A stretch of DNA of 64,000 bases from Glandiceps talaboti (lineage: Eukaryota > Hemichordata > Enteropneusta > Spengelidae), in the NCBI RefSeq assembly GCF_964340395.1, contig NC_135570.1, positions 16,173,822-16,237,821 of the forward strand, written 5' to 3'. Numbering within the stretch: the first letter of the stretch is position 1; each line of letters starts with the position of its first letter. The position numbers were made by a program, and so were the translations under genes. Below are positions 1 to 13,396 of the stretch, piece after piece. A model generated the notes under the pieces. That model was not told where the DNA came from. It ran no database searches and saw nothing but the letters and a program-made list of their open reading frames with translations.

Positions 1-216
1 TGTGTGCATGTGGATTCACCTGATCCAATATGGTTTAACATATTGGAAATGTAAAAACAACGCAACAAAACTTACAATTGACACTACATATTTTTATTGC
101 ATGCAAAGGTTTATCTCCAAGGGAAATGGTAATAATAAATATTCAACATATCCCTGAAGTTTCAACAACTTGTCATCACCATTATTGCAGGGGGGATTTT
201 ACATACATTTACATAC

Positions 217-3200
217 CTGATTTATATCATAGAAAGCTGGTCCAATGCTTGCATCCCTTCGAGGTGCTTCCTGTTTTTTCAGTGAACCATCAGGCCCTTC
301 TTCATATCCATATGCCTGTCCTGGTGTTGGTATTGATGGCGCCTGTGGCTTCCTTTGGTACTTTACTCGACTTGTTATCAACTAAAATAAAAAAAGATAA
401 CAATTTTTAGAAGGTGAAAGTGTAACTTGTTTAACTTTTTCACCATGCTGTGACTTTAACTTTTTTTAAAAAATGTCTGCACACTTTATTTACCGCAAGC
501 CTGCAATTTATTTTACATTTTAATTTGTAAAATTCCAAAAATAATTTTAGAAGGTGAAAGGGAAACTTGTTTTGTTCTGAACAATATGCTGTGACTTACA
601 TGTACTACACTTCAACCTGTCAAAAAAGTACATGTATGCACACTTTACTGTATCTTCTACAACTCTACAATTTATTCTACAACTGTTAATTATAATTAAT
701 ATAAAATATCTCTATACAAATCCATCAACTTTGTTATTCTTCATTTCTTACTTATCATGTTGTAACCCTGCCTTGGTAACAGAAGTACAAAGCCAGATTA
801 AATCAACTGAAATTTTGAAAATCTGTAAAGTTTGTGAAGATTTCCATGTGATTTTACATTGGCATTATTCTAACTCCAGTTTTGTTGAAGTGAGGAAACT
901 GTAGTTACAAATATTAGCCCCATCTAGACATAGGATGTCAGTCGTAAGTCCTACATGTACCTACAAATTTGTTATCTTTCAGTGTTACAAAAGGAAGTCA
1001 GAAGGCTTTCAGGATAAAACACATTCACACAGTACAAAGGATGAAATCAGGAGGGTTTCAGGACTGGTTTACCACATATTGTTTGTGTCTACATGGACCT
1101 CAAATGAACCCTACCTAGGCTCTGGTAAGATTTTTTGTGCCGTCATGATGGGACTACCCGTTTGAAAACATTACACAATCATATATGTAAGTCTCAATAC
1201 CAGCAATACCCCTTATAAATCATAATAATTAATTTCCATACAAGGTACATAATCTATCCAGGTATACTAAATAACAGTAACATAGGGAGACAAGTACTGT
1301 AAGCTAAACTATTATACTATCAAAGTCTCCTAGACCTCTAAGTAAACTCAACAAACCCGACATTTTTTTACTAGATAATTGACGATAACACATGTAACAG
1401 TTATACATATGAAATGGTGATCTGTGTAGATCAAATGGTCAATACATGTATTTTTTTTGTGTTTTTTTTGGTTTGGTTTGGTTTATTGATTTCACCAGGA
1501 AAAAAACATACATAACAAATAAATTAACAAAATATATAAATTAAATTAAGTCAAAGAATATTCAATCAAATACATGTACATCAGTAATTACATGTTGAAT
1601 TGATTGTTGCAATGTGTTTTCTTCTAAAAGTTATATATCAGTGTATTCATGGATCCTTGGTAAAACATGGCAAGATTTGTTAGGTACAGATTAAAGGTGA
1701 AAGGTCTCAGGATATCCAATTATGTTGTGTACATTGATTACAGTTCTAATGCATAATCATATTTTTTCTGAATGTATGCTACCATAAAGATAGGTAGTAT
1801 TCTGAAAGATTCATTGAGTACAGAGTACATTGTACATCACTGTAATCACTCATTACTATGGTTACAGAGACACAAATAACAATGCATCTTTCAGTTTTCT
1901 ATAAAGAACTTGGATAAAGAACTGTGCTTTGAGAATGACTGCATAATTACATACCGCTCCAGTTTCTTTTCCACCAATAGATGCAGGTGCAGTAGCAGGT
2001 TTAGCAGAGCTTCTTAACCAATCACTTTTCTTTGATAAATTATATGTTCCAGGACCAGGTGCAAATGTCGTGGATTCATTAAATCGTCTTGACTTATTGG
2101 CTAATGTTCGTCCTCCTTTGACGATATCCTGTGCAAATCCTGGATCATACTGTCCTGGGCCTGGAGCTGCTATCACTGCATCTTGTACTGTAAGGAAGGA
2201 CTCCCTAGGAGTCATGGAGGAGAATGGGGCATAACCATCTGAAGAAAAAAAAAAACACAAAAAATTTGACAATTAATTCCGTTCACTTACATGTAGTACT
2301 GATATTTCATATAGTATTCACTAATTTCAAGCTCCAACAAGCTGAGTTTATCTGTATTTGGGTGTACAAGTAGTTATGCCCATTTAAAACAATACTCATA
2401 TAGTATTGTACTTACTATTAAAGCATATGTACATGCACTTAACCATCACTTGCAATACAAATGTAGCCATATTTGACTGAACTCAAACCAAGTACATGTA
2501 TTAAGCTATAACATAAATGATTCAATGACGTAATTTAATGATACATATAAAAATAAAAATGTTTAGGGAATCCCTACTATGCAATCAACTGTTCTAGCAA
2601 TACCACACATGTCAAAATTCTGTCGGGGAAATGTGATACTAAAGTGACTGATTTTTGTTACATGTAAGATCAGACATTGTGACACTAGAGGGCATCAATA
2701 TAAACTGTTCAAAGTCCATACAAGGCTGGATATTAGTTTTGTACATAGAAGTATAAACCAATGGAACAGTCGTCCCAATCATGTGGTTGATGCACCAAAT
2801 GTATATACTTTTGAGAGACGTTTAGATAGACACTTGGAAGGACTTGTAAATGAAATATAAAATGCAGACTATGCAAGCATATGCACTGATAAGACTATCG
2901 TTAATTCAGATCTGATGTCAGAGGCCTAAATATGGCCTTAATTTAATCAGAAATATCTGATGTCGGCGGTTGTAATGTTGTAAAAGACATGTACATGTAT
3001 TGACATTACCATTGTATTGGAACATAATTTTATGTAAGTATGTCACTTGAGTAAAAAGCTTATAAACTCAGTTTGTGCCACGTTAACCCCTGACACAGGA
3101 TAATATTGTACAAATGTACATATATATATACTTAGTATATATGTATACATTAGTCTGGTTCCTGACGACTGTATTCCGATTTTACACTACATGTACGTAA

Positions 3201-3790
3201 CGTTACCTTCACACATTACACTTTACAGATATTTAAGTTAAGAAGTAGTTTTATCAACGTAAACTTCTCGAGTTGGGTAGCTAATCGGTATGTCCATATA
3301 GATCAGTCAGTATCATGATACACATTACGTTAATTATATGGCAAACATTCACAGCGATATATTATTAGTTGATGTGAGAAATCTGCCATTGGTCAAAGAA
3401 AACGGATGAGATATAGAATTTTAGAAAGTAAAATTTATCATATTTTTGAATGGAAAAATATATAACATTGAAAATGACTTAGTAGGACCATGGATGTATT
3501 AGTGAACTGTACTACATCCTTGTTAGACTGGTATTAAATTATGCGATGCTAAGCTACAATATTGATGGAGCTGAGGCAGCCATAACAATACAAAGTTCAC
3601 AAAATGACTGGGTAAACAACAAATAGACCATTTTGAATATCTATCTCTGGGTTGATATTTGTACGGCTGGTACTTTACCTGCTCTAATCAGGGCCTGTGA
3701 TCCGATTGGTGTCTCGTAACTCCCTGGGCCAACATTTGCCGCTGTTCTCTCATCAGGCTGGGTAAGTGATCGTGGAGCACGGTCATACAT
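217..3790 (-). CDS. STPG2: STPG2-like sperm-tail PG-rich repeat protein, 5' part (three exons, partial)
   Basis: Coding exons are 3790-3679, 2238-1955 and 381-217 (minus strand); phases join (1, then 0) and all borders are GT/AG. The first 187 residues are covered and the gene continues past the left edge. The protein starts MYDRAPRSL, as I recall for vertebrate STPG2, and carries PG-rich repeats GPGSY (about residues 21-25), PGPGQY (63-68) and PGPGTY (98-103). The last exon has a PSIP...YGYE...GPAFY block that also fits STPG2. An in-frame TAG precedes the first exon's possible acceptor, which supports the ATG at 3790. Family members are found in sperm tails and cilia; the exact molecular role is not established. 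STPG1 is the main alternative, but the N-terminus fits STPG2 better. Confidence 0.85.
382..1954. other. STPG2-like intron, no recognised gene
   Basis: This AT-rich sequence between two STPG2-like exons has open frames that resemble no family I know. Around 1464-1490 a short (TTTGG)n run next to TTTATTGATTT looks, on the minus strand, like the 3' tail of a LINE (AATAAACCAAACC...). I could not find coding remnants upstream of it, so that call is weak. Confidence 0.5.
2687..2860 (+). mobile_element. LINE (non-LTR retrotransposon) 3' ORF end, truncated
   Basis: A 58-codon open stretch ends at TAA 2858-2860 and reads RGHQYKLFK...RLD, then INQWNSRPNHVVDAP, then FERRLDRHLEG. This is the conserved extreme C-terminus of Jockey/CR1/L2-type reverse-transcriptase ORFs. 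It is 5'-truncated with no palm domain left, and it lies in an STPG2-like intron in the opposite orientation to the gene. Confidence 0.75.
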
Positions 3791-4268
3791 CTTGACCTCA
3801 AAATCGTTCTACAAATTAGGTATCACTTGTTCACAAGTCAACAACACTGTAAGGCTGTAATTTTCCCGTTGTGTGGCGATTCGGCTTGCGGGAAACTCCG
3901 ACAGCAAGAGGATCTGTCAAATTTTTAATGAGTGGACTATTTTTGCACAGAACGCTGTCACTTCAATATATACGTTTGTCTCGACTGTGCTAGTTCTATT
4001 TCGCTCAACACCAGGGACGACTTATTCCACTACAAGGACGTCCGAAGATCTAAGAATTGTCTCCGTTGGATACTGCGACGATGAACGTTGTCTCTCTTAA
4101 ACATGTGGGCCTTAGACCCAGTGGAATACTATATTCACCATATGTAGTTTAAGATGTTCTTGAAATATATCCAAAATGGTTAAATGGACGTGTTTCACGA
4201 GGTATGGTGTCATCCGTATACAAAATGTACAACACCCTCGTTGTTTACTTCGTCACATTGTCGCCGAG

Positions 4269-4283
4269 GTTGCCAGTGACAAC
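4269..4283. promoter_or_regulatory. RFX X-box-like motif upstream of the STPG2-like gene
   Basis: The sequence is GTTGCC, a 3-base spacer AGT, then GACAAC, an imperfect palindrome that fits the RFX X-box pattern of two half sites (GTNRCC and RGYAAC type) with a 0-3 base spacer. It sits about 480 bp upstream of the ATG. X-boxes mark many ciliary genes, which suits a sperm-tail protein. Function is inferred only. Confidence 0.4.
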
Positions 4284-4285
4284 GT

Positions 4286-4295
4286 TGCGCATGCG
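4286..4295. promoter_or_regulatory. NRF1-like palindrome
   Basis: TGCGCATGCG matches the core of the NRF1 consensus and lies three bases from the X-box-like motif. Such palindromes are common in TATA-less animal promoters. There is no functional evidence beyond the match and its position. Confidence 0.35.
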
Positions 4296-4752
4296 TACAT
4301 TATATTATTGATATCCTCGTTATAGGCCCGGCCGGGGTTTCACTTTGTATCGTAAAACGTATAACGTATTAAAACTTCAACATATTCAACATTTGTTATT
4401 TTATTATACAAAACCGTAAATATATTACTATGCATCGACTGCTCTTACAAAGGTTCTTTTTTCTTTTAAAAATAAAGCTATCATAACCTTTGTTAGGACG
4501 AGGGCAAAATATAAAGAGCGCCACCAACGCCCTAATAATTATTGCTTTCGTCCAGTTTTTTACTACTCCCAGAAAGTACTGCGAACTGTGTATCTATCGT
4601 GTAAACTGTAATGAAAAGAAGGAACATTGGTATTACTTATATCAAACGACGATTATTTCCTGCAATCTACTTGTAGATGGAGTAGGCCAAAGAAGCGACT
4701 GGATTATGGCAATGTCCCTTTGCTTCCTGTTTCTTGCAGAAGTTTCCCATGT

Positions 4753-5020
<268 letters not shown>

Positions 5021-5935
5021 TTTATTTGGCAAATAAATGTAAACATATAAAATGCAACGTATCTTTGCCAGAATAACTCGACAACTTATTTCCATTGTGG
5101 TTCTCTTTGTATATACATAAAAAACGCACGAAGGGGTTATTGTAACGATGGAATACACTTCACAAATATTAATGATATTGACGATAGAAAATTGTCAAGA
5201 CTGCAAATGAATGAATGAGACAGAAATTAAGAGTATTGGGTAAAGGAACTTAAATTATTTCAAACTCACAACCCGGAGAAGTGCGAATTTGTGATTGCTT
5301 CGGAAATATTGATGGATTGTGTTTTTAATTCCTTTCATTTCCATTAAAATAACAAAGTTACCATGAATCTGTAATTTCAGATTTGAAATTATTTGTTCAA
5401 GCATTCGAGCATATTATTATGAACAATACCGCGTCATAGATATACATATTCATTTGGTACATGTAGTCGGAAATCAAACAATGCATGATTTAATCTACAA
5501 ATTGAGTTGGTTAGAATCATGCAGGGCTGGAGGTTTTGCTACGCGTATCGCATATCTTAATTCTGTTGTGTCATGAATTCGGTTTACTACGGAAGAGCGC
5601 AAACTGACGGAGACAGCTAGGCCTGGACACGGAGCTTCGATATTCTCCGAGGCTACTTATAAAATGGTTAGTTTAAGGTTGTATGTAGTCTGTGTTATTC
5701 CCCACAAAGTTCGAGAATCTCGGTACCGGGCCTGTTGTTAAATTGGAAAGAGTTTGTGGAGAGAATGAGATCTGTGGGGAGAATTAACGATTAATATTAG
5801 AGGTCGGTGTGGCAGTGAGTGACCATACAGTAGTGAATACAGCGACGATCCCTATTTGTTACAGTTGTACCACAACTCTGCGGTTAATAAGGTTGCACAT
5901 ATGTTTTTGGCCCGTGGGGGGGGGGGGGGGGGGCA
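5021..5935. other. Intergenic stretch, nothing recognised
   Basis: No gene or repeat family could be identified. A run of about 17 G ends near 5934, just before the LINE remnant. Confidence 0.5.
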
Positions 5936-6204
5936 ACTGCCATAGACGACAATATTATTTCACAAATCGAATTGTAACTAAATGGAATTCCCTGCCAAAT
6001 CATGTTGTGACCGCACCCTCTGTACACTCATTTGAACAGCGCCTGGATAAGTTCTGGTCTACCCAGGAAATCAAGTATGACTACAAAGAGAAAATCACTA
6101 CAAGTACAATTGGAATACCAGGACTTCAACAACCAGATCTGGACATAGAGGCCTAGAGGCCTGCGCCCAGTATACAACCTAAATCAAATCAAAAATCAAA
6201 TCAA
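5936..6204 (+). mobile_element. LINE 3' end with AAATC-type tail
   Basis: The frame reads YYFTNRIVTKWNSLPNHVV, then APSVHSFEQRLDKFW, and ends at TAG 6154-6156. This is the C-terminal block of Jockey/CR1/L2-type ORFs. It is followed by about 48 bp ending in AAATC/AATC repeats, the expected 3' tail. The copy is 5'-truncated, and the poly-G run immediately upstream may mark the truncation point. Confidence 0.75.
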
Positions 6205-7529
6205 TATGGGATGGGTCCGCTGGAATGGTGTAGATTTTTGTGTTCATAGGGTGGTTTGAGAAAGGGTATACATTTTTTTACTTTCTGGGCTCAACGTGGA
6301 AGATTTTGGAAAAACCTGCTGAACTGGACCTACAGATTTTACTTCAATTTTGGCTCAGAATATTTTGATAATTTTCAAAATTATGCTTTCAATTGTTAAA
6401 AGTGTTTTATCTATTCCATTGTACGAAATTCACCCATATATAGTATCTAAATTTACAGTTGGTATGAGGAAGGGTCTCGTTTCATAGGTCTGTTGTATTA
6501 GATTCAATCCAACAGTTTGAGCCTAGAGGTCTCAGCGGAACACGTACACCCACGCGTATCATTAGTAGATTTGGCCCCCGAGGTTTGGCGTCCTTACAAA
6601 AAAAGTTTGACACCAAGATTCAAATGTTTCACGGTATTTCAAGCACCATGTAACTCCCGAGATACACCATGGTTTGATATGTTTTATCATACTGATTTAT
6701 TCATCTTTCTGACCCTTACTGCTCAGTGCAGCTATCATGGTAAAGCGTAGTGGTTCTCGAGCACCTAGTCATTTGTGCACGCCAAGGGGGGGGGGGGGGC
6801 ACACAATGGAATACTTAGTAGGCCTAGGACCATTGCGTTTTACAACGCAACCCCTGTACTTTCAAATCTATGAATTCACCAGGTACTTTTAACCAGATTC
6901 CCCACCAAATTATGTTTTTTCCAGTGCACGTTTTTCCTCTTTTTACCTGGATTACACAAAATCACTGATGTAAAAGAGAAGACATTGTAACAACCAATTC
7001 AAAATGTATGAATTTAAAATATTGATAAATTGTCTGCGCCTATCACTCTTTCAAAGTTACCTTCTTGTCAGTGCTGTAGCTATGGTAACTGTTATAATCA
7101 TCACAATCTATATCTATACTAGTGAAAAAAACATTGCCAGGATCGTTTAGTGCGAGGTCCGTGTCACTAATAAAGCTCTACTAGCTGTAACTAAACATAT
7201 TTTTTTGAAAATGTTTTGTTAGATACAATAACTTACTTGTGATATCGTACACACTGAACAGCTACTGTATTGAATCACCCTTTGTTGAACTCATTTTTTG
7301 TAGTTGTTTACATGATAAATCAAATGAATTGATTTTGGGTCTGTACCCAAAAATCAGCGCCCTCAACAGCAGTCACAATTTAAACTGTTATTGCAATATA
7401 TGTCGATAACATTTTTCAGTGAAAAGATTGTAATTGTTTGATCGAAAAGTCATACTACAGTTACAAACTGATGCAGTTTTAACAAGTTGACAGATTCAGA
7501 TTCAAGCTCTCCCTCAAGCTTTAAACTTG
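6205..7529. other. Intergenic stretch, nothing recognised
   Basis: AT-rich sequence with a 14-base G run near 6786-6799. No coding homology, inverted repeat or tandem array was recognised. Confidence 0.45.
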
Positions 7530-7735
7530 TCACTACACTACCTTTGGATAATATTGACCACTACACTACCTATGGATAATATTGACCACTACACTACCTT
7601 TGGATAACATTGACCACTACACTACCTTTGGATAATATTTACCACTACACTACCTATGGATAATATTGACTACTACACTACCTATGGATAATATTGACCA
7701 CTACACTACCTATGGATAACAGTGACCACTAATTA
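7530..7735. repeat. 28-bp tandem repeat, about 7 copies
   Basis: The unit is roughly CACTACACTACC followed by TWTGGATAATATTGAC. Copies differ at one or two positions (CTTTGG versus CTATGG). Confidence 0.9.
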
Positions 7736-7995
7736 ACAGATACAATGTTTTATAACCAAATGTTAGTGGAATATATCTGTGCTTTTTTGATGAAAGGGTA
7801 TCCCAGTTGAAGCTAGTGCAGGTTTATACATGTACAGAGTGTAGTAGCGTTTAATTTTTTCGGTTCAAATTACGTTTTTCATGTGATTATGACTTCATAA
7901 TTTGTTGTGCCTTCAATCAAACATTTGATGAAACTTTGATAGTATAACAATACAATACTAAACTCCCTGTGTTACTTTTATCCAATATACCCAGA

Positions 7996-8004
7996 TTATA
8001 TATA

Positions 8005-8049
<45 letters not shown>

Positions 8050-8217
8050 CATTGACCCTGAAATTGTGGTTAGGCCTACTTCGACTTGAGGAACATGTGG
8101 TTCTCTTTTGCACAGCCCAAATACAGTACATACGTGAATCCACTTATTAAGATCTTGCTACTTTGCCAAAAGGGACTAAAACACACCACCACCACCACCA
8201 CCACCACCACCACCACC

Positions 8218-8249
<32 letters not shown>

Positions 8250-8286
8250 CAACAACAACAACCAACACCACCACCACCACCACCGC

Positions 8287-8329
<43 letters not shown>

Positions 8330-8330
8330 C
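7996..8330. repeat. (GT)n and (ACC)n/(AAC)n microsatellites
   Basis: A (GT)n tract at 7996-8047 is followed, after about 135 bp of unique sequence, by alternating (ACC)n and (AAC)n blocks at 8184-8330. The poly-Thr/Asn/Val open frames here are not genes. Confidence 0.95.
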
Positions 8331-8572
8331 ATATGGCTTTGAATAGAGTGACTGAAGCTGTTCGTGCAAAAAAATGTTCATACACGATTTTTCAGTGGAC
8401 GGGCAATTTCCCCTGCTTGGCCAGTGGGAGGGGAAAAATGAACCGGTCTTTCAGTGGGCAACATATATTTCAGCTGTAAGATATGGGGAAAGGAGAAGGC
8501 AGTGGGCAAAGCAGGCAGATTTCAATATTTTTTCAGGAAGTTAGTGAACAAATTTTACTATTTTATTTTATA

Positions 8573-9335
8573 GGAAGCTCTCTACATCATATACATAAGA
8601 TACAGAGAGAGAGCTTCTAAAGATAGTAACATCAAGACAAGTCTCTGGATATGGTGTAGAAAACTTCTTGTGATAGTAACACCAATACAAATCTCTTGGT
8701 GTAGATAGCTTCTTGAGATAGTGACACCGAGACATGTTTCTGGGTGAAAAAAACTTCTTGAGATAGTAACACCAAGGCAAGTCTCTGGGTTAGAGAGCTT
8801 CTTGAGATAGTAGCACCAAGACAAGACTCTAGACTAGAGAGCTTCTTGAGATAGTTACACCAAGACAAGTCTCTGGGTTAGAGAGCTTCTTGAGATAGTA
8901 ACACGAAGACAAGTCTCTGGGTATAGAGAGCTTCTTGAGATAGTAACACCAAGGCAAGTCTCTGGGTTTAGAGAGCTTCTTGAGATAGTTACACCAAGAC
9001 AAGTCTCTGGGTTAGAGAGCTTCTTGAGATAGTTACACCAAGACAAGTCTCTGGGTTAGAGAGCTTCTTGAGATAGTAACACCAAGACAAGTCTCTGGGT
9101 TAGAGAGCTTCTTGAGATAGTAACACGAAGACAAGTCTCTGGGTATAGAGAGCTTCTTGAGATAGTAACACCAACACAAGTCTCTGGATTTAGAGAGTGC
9201 TAGCTTCTTGAGATAATATTAGTAACACCAAAACAAGTATCAGGGTTTAGAGAGCTTCTTGAGATAGTTACACCAGACAAGTCCGACTATGGGCTAGTGC
9301 AGAGAGCTTCTTGCCACAGTGACAAGTCTCTGGGT
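8573..9335. repeat. 44-bp minisatellite, about 17 copies
   Basis: The unit contains GAGAGCTTCTTGAGATAGTA followed by ACACCAAGACAAGTCTCTGG. End copies are more diverged than internal ones, the usual pattern for a tandem array. It lies upstream of the FAXDC2-like gene. A frame of about 80 codons crossing several units is an accident of the repeat. Confidence 0.92.
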
Positions 9336-9617
9336 TATTTTTAATGCAGTGATTAGTAATATATATCACTAAATTATACAGATTAGACGGCTTCACTGCA
9401 TACATTCTATGTACTCAGTGACCGACTTAAGAAAGGTCATACTATTTATAAATATTGACCTCGATAGTTAGGTTATCGCAATCAGCTGACTTTACACTGA
9501 ACGGTGTACCTTGGGGGCGTAGTACAACAAAATAAACCAAGTTGAAGCTGTACCGTTTCGACGACAAACTTTATCTCAAACGTAACGGTGTAAACATATA
9601 GGCAAACTCTAGTAGTG

Positions 9618-10865
9618 ATGGATGGAATTGACGGCAATATAACACAACCACGATATATAGAATTTGTCTGGAGTAAGATATATCGTTTATTTGGTGAAAA
9701 TGACTTGTTAATGTTCTCAGTTGGTAAGTATGGAATAGGGGTGGGTATAGTAATCTTCTCTAGGTACACTTACGTATATAGAAAACGTTTTACAACCAAC
9801 TGTCACTGACCTGGCGTTCTGTCACTCGTCTCCATGATCGTGTACGTGTGGTGAATAGAAATGGGGGTTTCAGGTGAAAAATGAATAGTCTATCCTAGAC
9901 CAGTGAATATGGTGTTATGAGACATATCTTAGAAATACTAAACACAGGGAGTGGAAGAAATTGAATACAGGTTTCAGTCGAATTAAAAATAGCCATGGCA
10001 GGTCATAACACTTTATATCGGCGATAGTCTAGTGATATCTTTCATCGAATCGAACTATGTTGGCATTCAGACTAGATCAGCGACTACTCAAAATATGTCC
10101 AATGCAAACATTCAGCAGAGCTACGTGAAAGATGTCGACAACAACATAATACAACAGTGGCTTTTGTTAACATATCTATATCATCACAATTCATTGGTAA
10201 CCGGACGGTACCAAACGCAGGTTAGGTCAGGTACAGGTACAGGTAAGGTACAGGTCAGGTCAGGTCAGGTAAGGTAGTGACAGAATGTTATTTTAGTATT
10301 GGTAACATAATTAAGTTTACATTAATACAATGCGTCGTTGCTCTCATTAAATTCCTCATAGGAACGTGGCTTGTTGCCATGACTACATATTGGGTGACTA
10401 ATCTAGGCTTACTTTACATTGACTTGACGGGAAGACCGACGTTTCTCTCCCAGTACAAAGTACAAGGTGATAAAAATACACCAGTAAGTATTAGTTATAT
10501 ATCTATTTCCAGCTCTTAGTATGTCAATGTGAAATGTGAACTAACCTACAGTGTAATCTGGCAGTACTTGAATAGCTTACAAATGTCCGAGTCTGATTCA
10601 CTAATGGGACATGATGTTGTCAACACAAAGATAGACACAATTCAATTCCAGACTAACAAAAAATAGAGACACACAGCACACAGCGGGATCCTTTTACCAA
10701 ATCATCACGTTCTCATCGAAAAGTGAGAAAGCATTGCTATTAGAAATAGGCTGTGATCGACTGGATGATATTAATGGCTTCATTTGTTTACTTTACAAAT
10801 GAAAACCAGCATGGCAACTTGTCAACTTGTGCATCCCACTGTGTACAGTACCTATATAATTGTTG

Positions 10866-10931
<66 letters not shown>

Positions 10932-11348
10932 TTTTGAAATAATCAAATTTTATTTATGACTGGATTATCAACACCACTATGATATCAAGTAACTATGTTT
11001 GTACTTTGAAATCTAATTTATTGAATTTTGAATTCCCAAAACATATTTTATTTTGTAGCTGGATCCATCACTGCTACCAAAGGTCTTAAAGATATCATTT
11101 ACAAATATTATGTTGATTACACCTATTGCCTCCTACGGATGGTACTTGGCATGTCAGTGGCGTGGTAGTAACTGTGGTTATAATATTCCTTCCAACTCAA
11201 GAATACTTCTTGACATCATCGTCGCGGTACTATGTGATGAAATTTTATTTTATTACTCCCATCGGTAAGGCACATATAAACGAACTCACACATTTCAAAT
11301 CATAACAGAGTTTGTTATTAAATGTATTCCTTCATCCGTATCAACTAT

Positions 11349-11430
<82 letters not shown>

Positions 11431-13396
11431 TACATACATACATACACACATACATACATACATACATACATTAAATTACTGCCTGGTGTATATAACACCA
11501 AGATCAAGTTCCTTTTACTTCAAACTCCACTAGCTGTAACCGGAGTATCATTTTGGATCAGAAAATCAACAACATATTCATGGTAAATGGTTGAAATACC
11601 AATAATTAGACTTTGTACATATAATTAGAATTCGATTATATTCATCAGTATTGCAGTGACAGATCGAAATCGTGATTGCATAGGGTCGCTGGTTTTTGGG
11701 TGCGGACCCCAAAATCAACTTTAATTTAATTTGATTGGATGTAATTTACCATATTATGTGTACAGCTACTTACACAAATATGTTTACCACAGGTCATTCT
11801 ATTCAGGGTGTGCTCTATTACGAGAAAGACGTGATTAGACGAAAAAAAAATGATTGTGTTTCCGGTAGCGGCCTCAGAAAATAGGGTAGTAAGGTCGGGA
11901 GTTTGATTTATTTCATTTCATTTTATTTTATTTTTCTTCACCTTTTACTTGTTTTTATTTTGAAAAAAATATTGCTTGGAACCAACCAACTAACTGAAAG
12001 GTCGGTCAGAATACCCCTTCTGTGATACTTGGATGAAATATGTACATGACATGACTGGGGAAAGAAAACAGATGTACATGAAGGTGAAGAAGACAAAGAA
12101 TTTCTTATCTTCTTGTTTTAAATGTTCAAAAAATGTTTAGGGTCAGTGGCTTAAACTAGGGTCGGTTATCGGAAACACAATCTTTTTGTTATATCTGTTA
12201 TATCTAACAAAGTGGTTTCAAAAACAGTTCCAGTTGAAACTAGAGTAGCTTTAGTTCATGCGTATTGTTTGCATCCTTTAATGGAGTGGTGTGATTTGGA
12301 TGTTTCAGAAAAAAAGGACAGTCCCAAGTTAACTTCAGTAATATTTCCAAAACATGGTACGTTGAAAATAGTTTTACACATTCATTCATTTTCCTATCAT
12401 TTTAATAGACTAAGTACATTATTTGTTGTTATCTCTTCAATGTATAGTCTTCTTCACCATCCATACCTGTATAAAAGGATTCACAAGAAACACCACGAAT
12501 GGACAGCTCCGATTGGATTGGTGTGTATTTACGCTCATCCTGTCGAGTTTATAGCATCAAATTCGATCCCTCTGTTTGTTGGTCCGTTTATCATGAAGTC
12601 TCACCTCCTCAGTGCATGGCTGTGGATAGGCATAGCTTTATTTGCAACCAGTATTCACCATTCAGGATATCACTTGCCGTTCACATTGTCCCCTGAATAT
12701 CACGACTTCCATCACGCTAAGTAAGTACGTACGTACATGTATGCTCATAGGGAAATGGCAAACATATATTGTTATACTAGGAGTGTCTTTCCAACCAAAT
12801 TGCGGATTTTCTTGACTTGATCGTGTTTGATCTTCATTGAAATGACGTAATTTCGTTCAAAGTACATTTAAAATATGTGTTTCATGATGAGAACATTCAT
12901 CGTAACGGATCAGATTTATACTTCAAAGTTTGTGATTGTACAGACTTTTTATATACATCATTTTATTCTTTGTTCTTGCAGATCTTTGATTACATTGAAT
13001 GTAATATAATCATCAAATCATTTTTAATCCCAAGAAACCTTTTGATAACTTGCATTGACTTTTAGCAATTTGAAATGCACTACAACAAAAATACTTAATC
13101 ATCTCGAGTATATACTATATAAACAAAGTGTGAATGTAAGGCTTTATCATTATATAATATTTGCCAGTCAAGAACGACGAATTGGTTTTGATATACTAAT
13201 ATACATTCACTCATTCTTTTGTCATTCCAGGTTTCACTACAACTTCGGTTTCTTGGGATTCTTGGATTGGTTTCACGGCACAGATACGTTGTTTCGGAAT
13301 AGTACAGCTTCTAAACGACACAGAGTTTTGTTCAGTTTCACTCCTCTTTCTGTCAGCATTTCCGATGAAAATGATGTCGTAAAGAAATTAGAGTGA
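9618..13396 (+). CDS. FAXDC2: FAXDC2-like fatty acid hydroxylase-superfamily protein (complete, 5 exons)
   Basis: Exons 9618-9723, 10362-10483, 11059-11264, 12448-12720 and 13231-13396 join with matching phases and GT/AG borders into 291 codons including TGA (290 residues, somewhat shorter than the human protein). The diiron histidine boxes are present: HRLLHH (H144-H149), HKKHH (157-161) and HDFHH (230-234), plus H175 and H215/H216/H220. Hydrophobic segments flank the boxes, as in ER-membrane sterol desaturase/hydroxylase enzymes. DLTGRP and GFTPLS-like blocks (here FSFTPLS) are typical of FAXDC2. The family hydroxylates lipid substrates; FAXDC2 has been linked to sterol metabolism. The ATG has G at -3 and +4. 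The start could lie further upstream, since only a short N-terminal exon is visible. Confidence 0.93.
10200..11473. repeat. Microsatellites in FAXDC2-like introns
   Basis: Three tracts are seen: an AGGTC/AGGTAC pentamer-hexamer run at about 10219-10275, (TG)n at 10868-10930, and (TC)n followed by (CA)n and (CATA)n at 11351-11473. The array also overlaps exons 2 and 3 of the gene, which are not repetitive; the rest is unremarkable intron. Confidence 0.85.
11474..12447. other. FAXDC2-like intron 3, remainder
   Basis: No repeat or coding homology was recognised. The frame that opens before the next exon is intron read-through up to the acceptor at 12446-12447. Confidence 0.5.

Larger units (their letters stand above)
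3791..4740. other. 5' flank of the STPG2-like gene
   Basis: This upstream region is less AT-rich than its surroundings. A 75-codon open frame at 3873-4100 (plus) has no recognisable domain and no ATG start, so I do not call it a gene. The region contains the X-box-like and NRF1-like sites listed separately and is the likely promoter; no TATA box can be assigned. Confidence 0.4.

Noticed and set aside
217-3790. Assignment of the PG-rich gene to STPG1
   Set aside because: The MYDRAPR start and the spacing of the PG repeats fit STPG2 better.
3873-4100. 75-codon plus-strand frame upstream of the STPG2-like gene
   Set aside because: No ATG, no recognisable domain, and it lies in the presumed promoter.
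8086-8385. Poly-Thr/Asn and poly-Val/Leu/Cys open frames
   Set aside because: They are translations of trinucleotide repeats with no unique sequence.
12212-12447. N-terminal extension of the FAXDC2-like exon 4 frame
   Set aside because: It is intron read-through; the acceptor at 12446-12447 and the HR/LLHH junction set the exon start.
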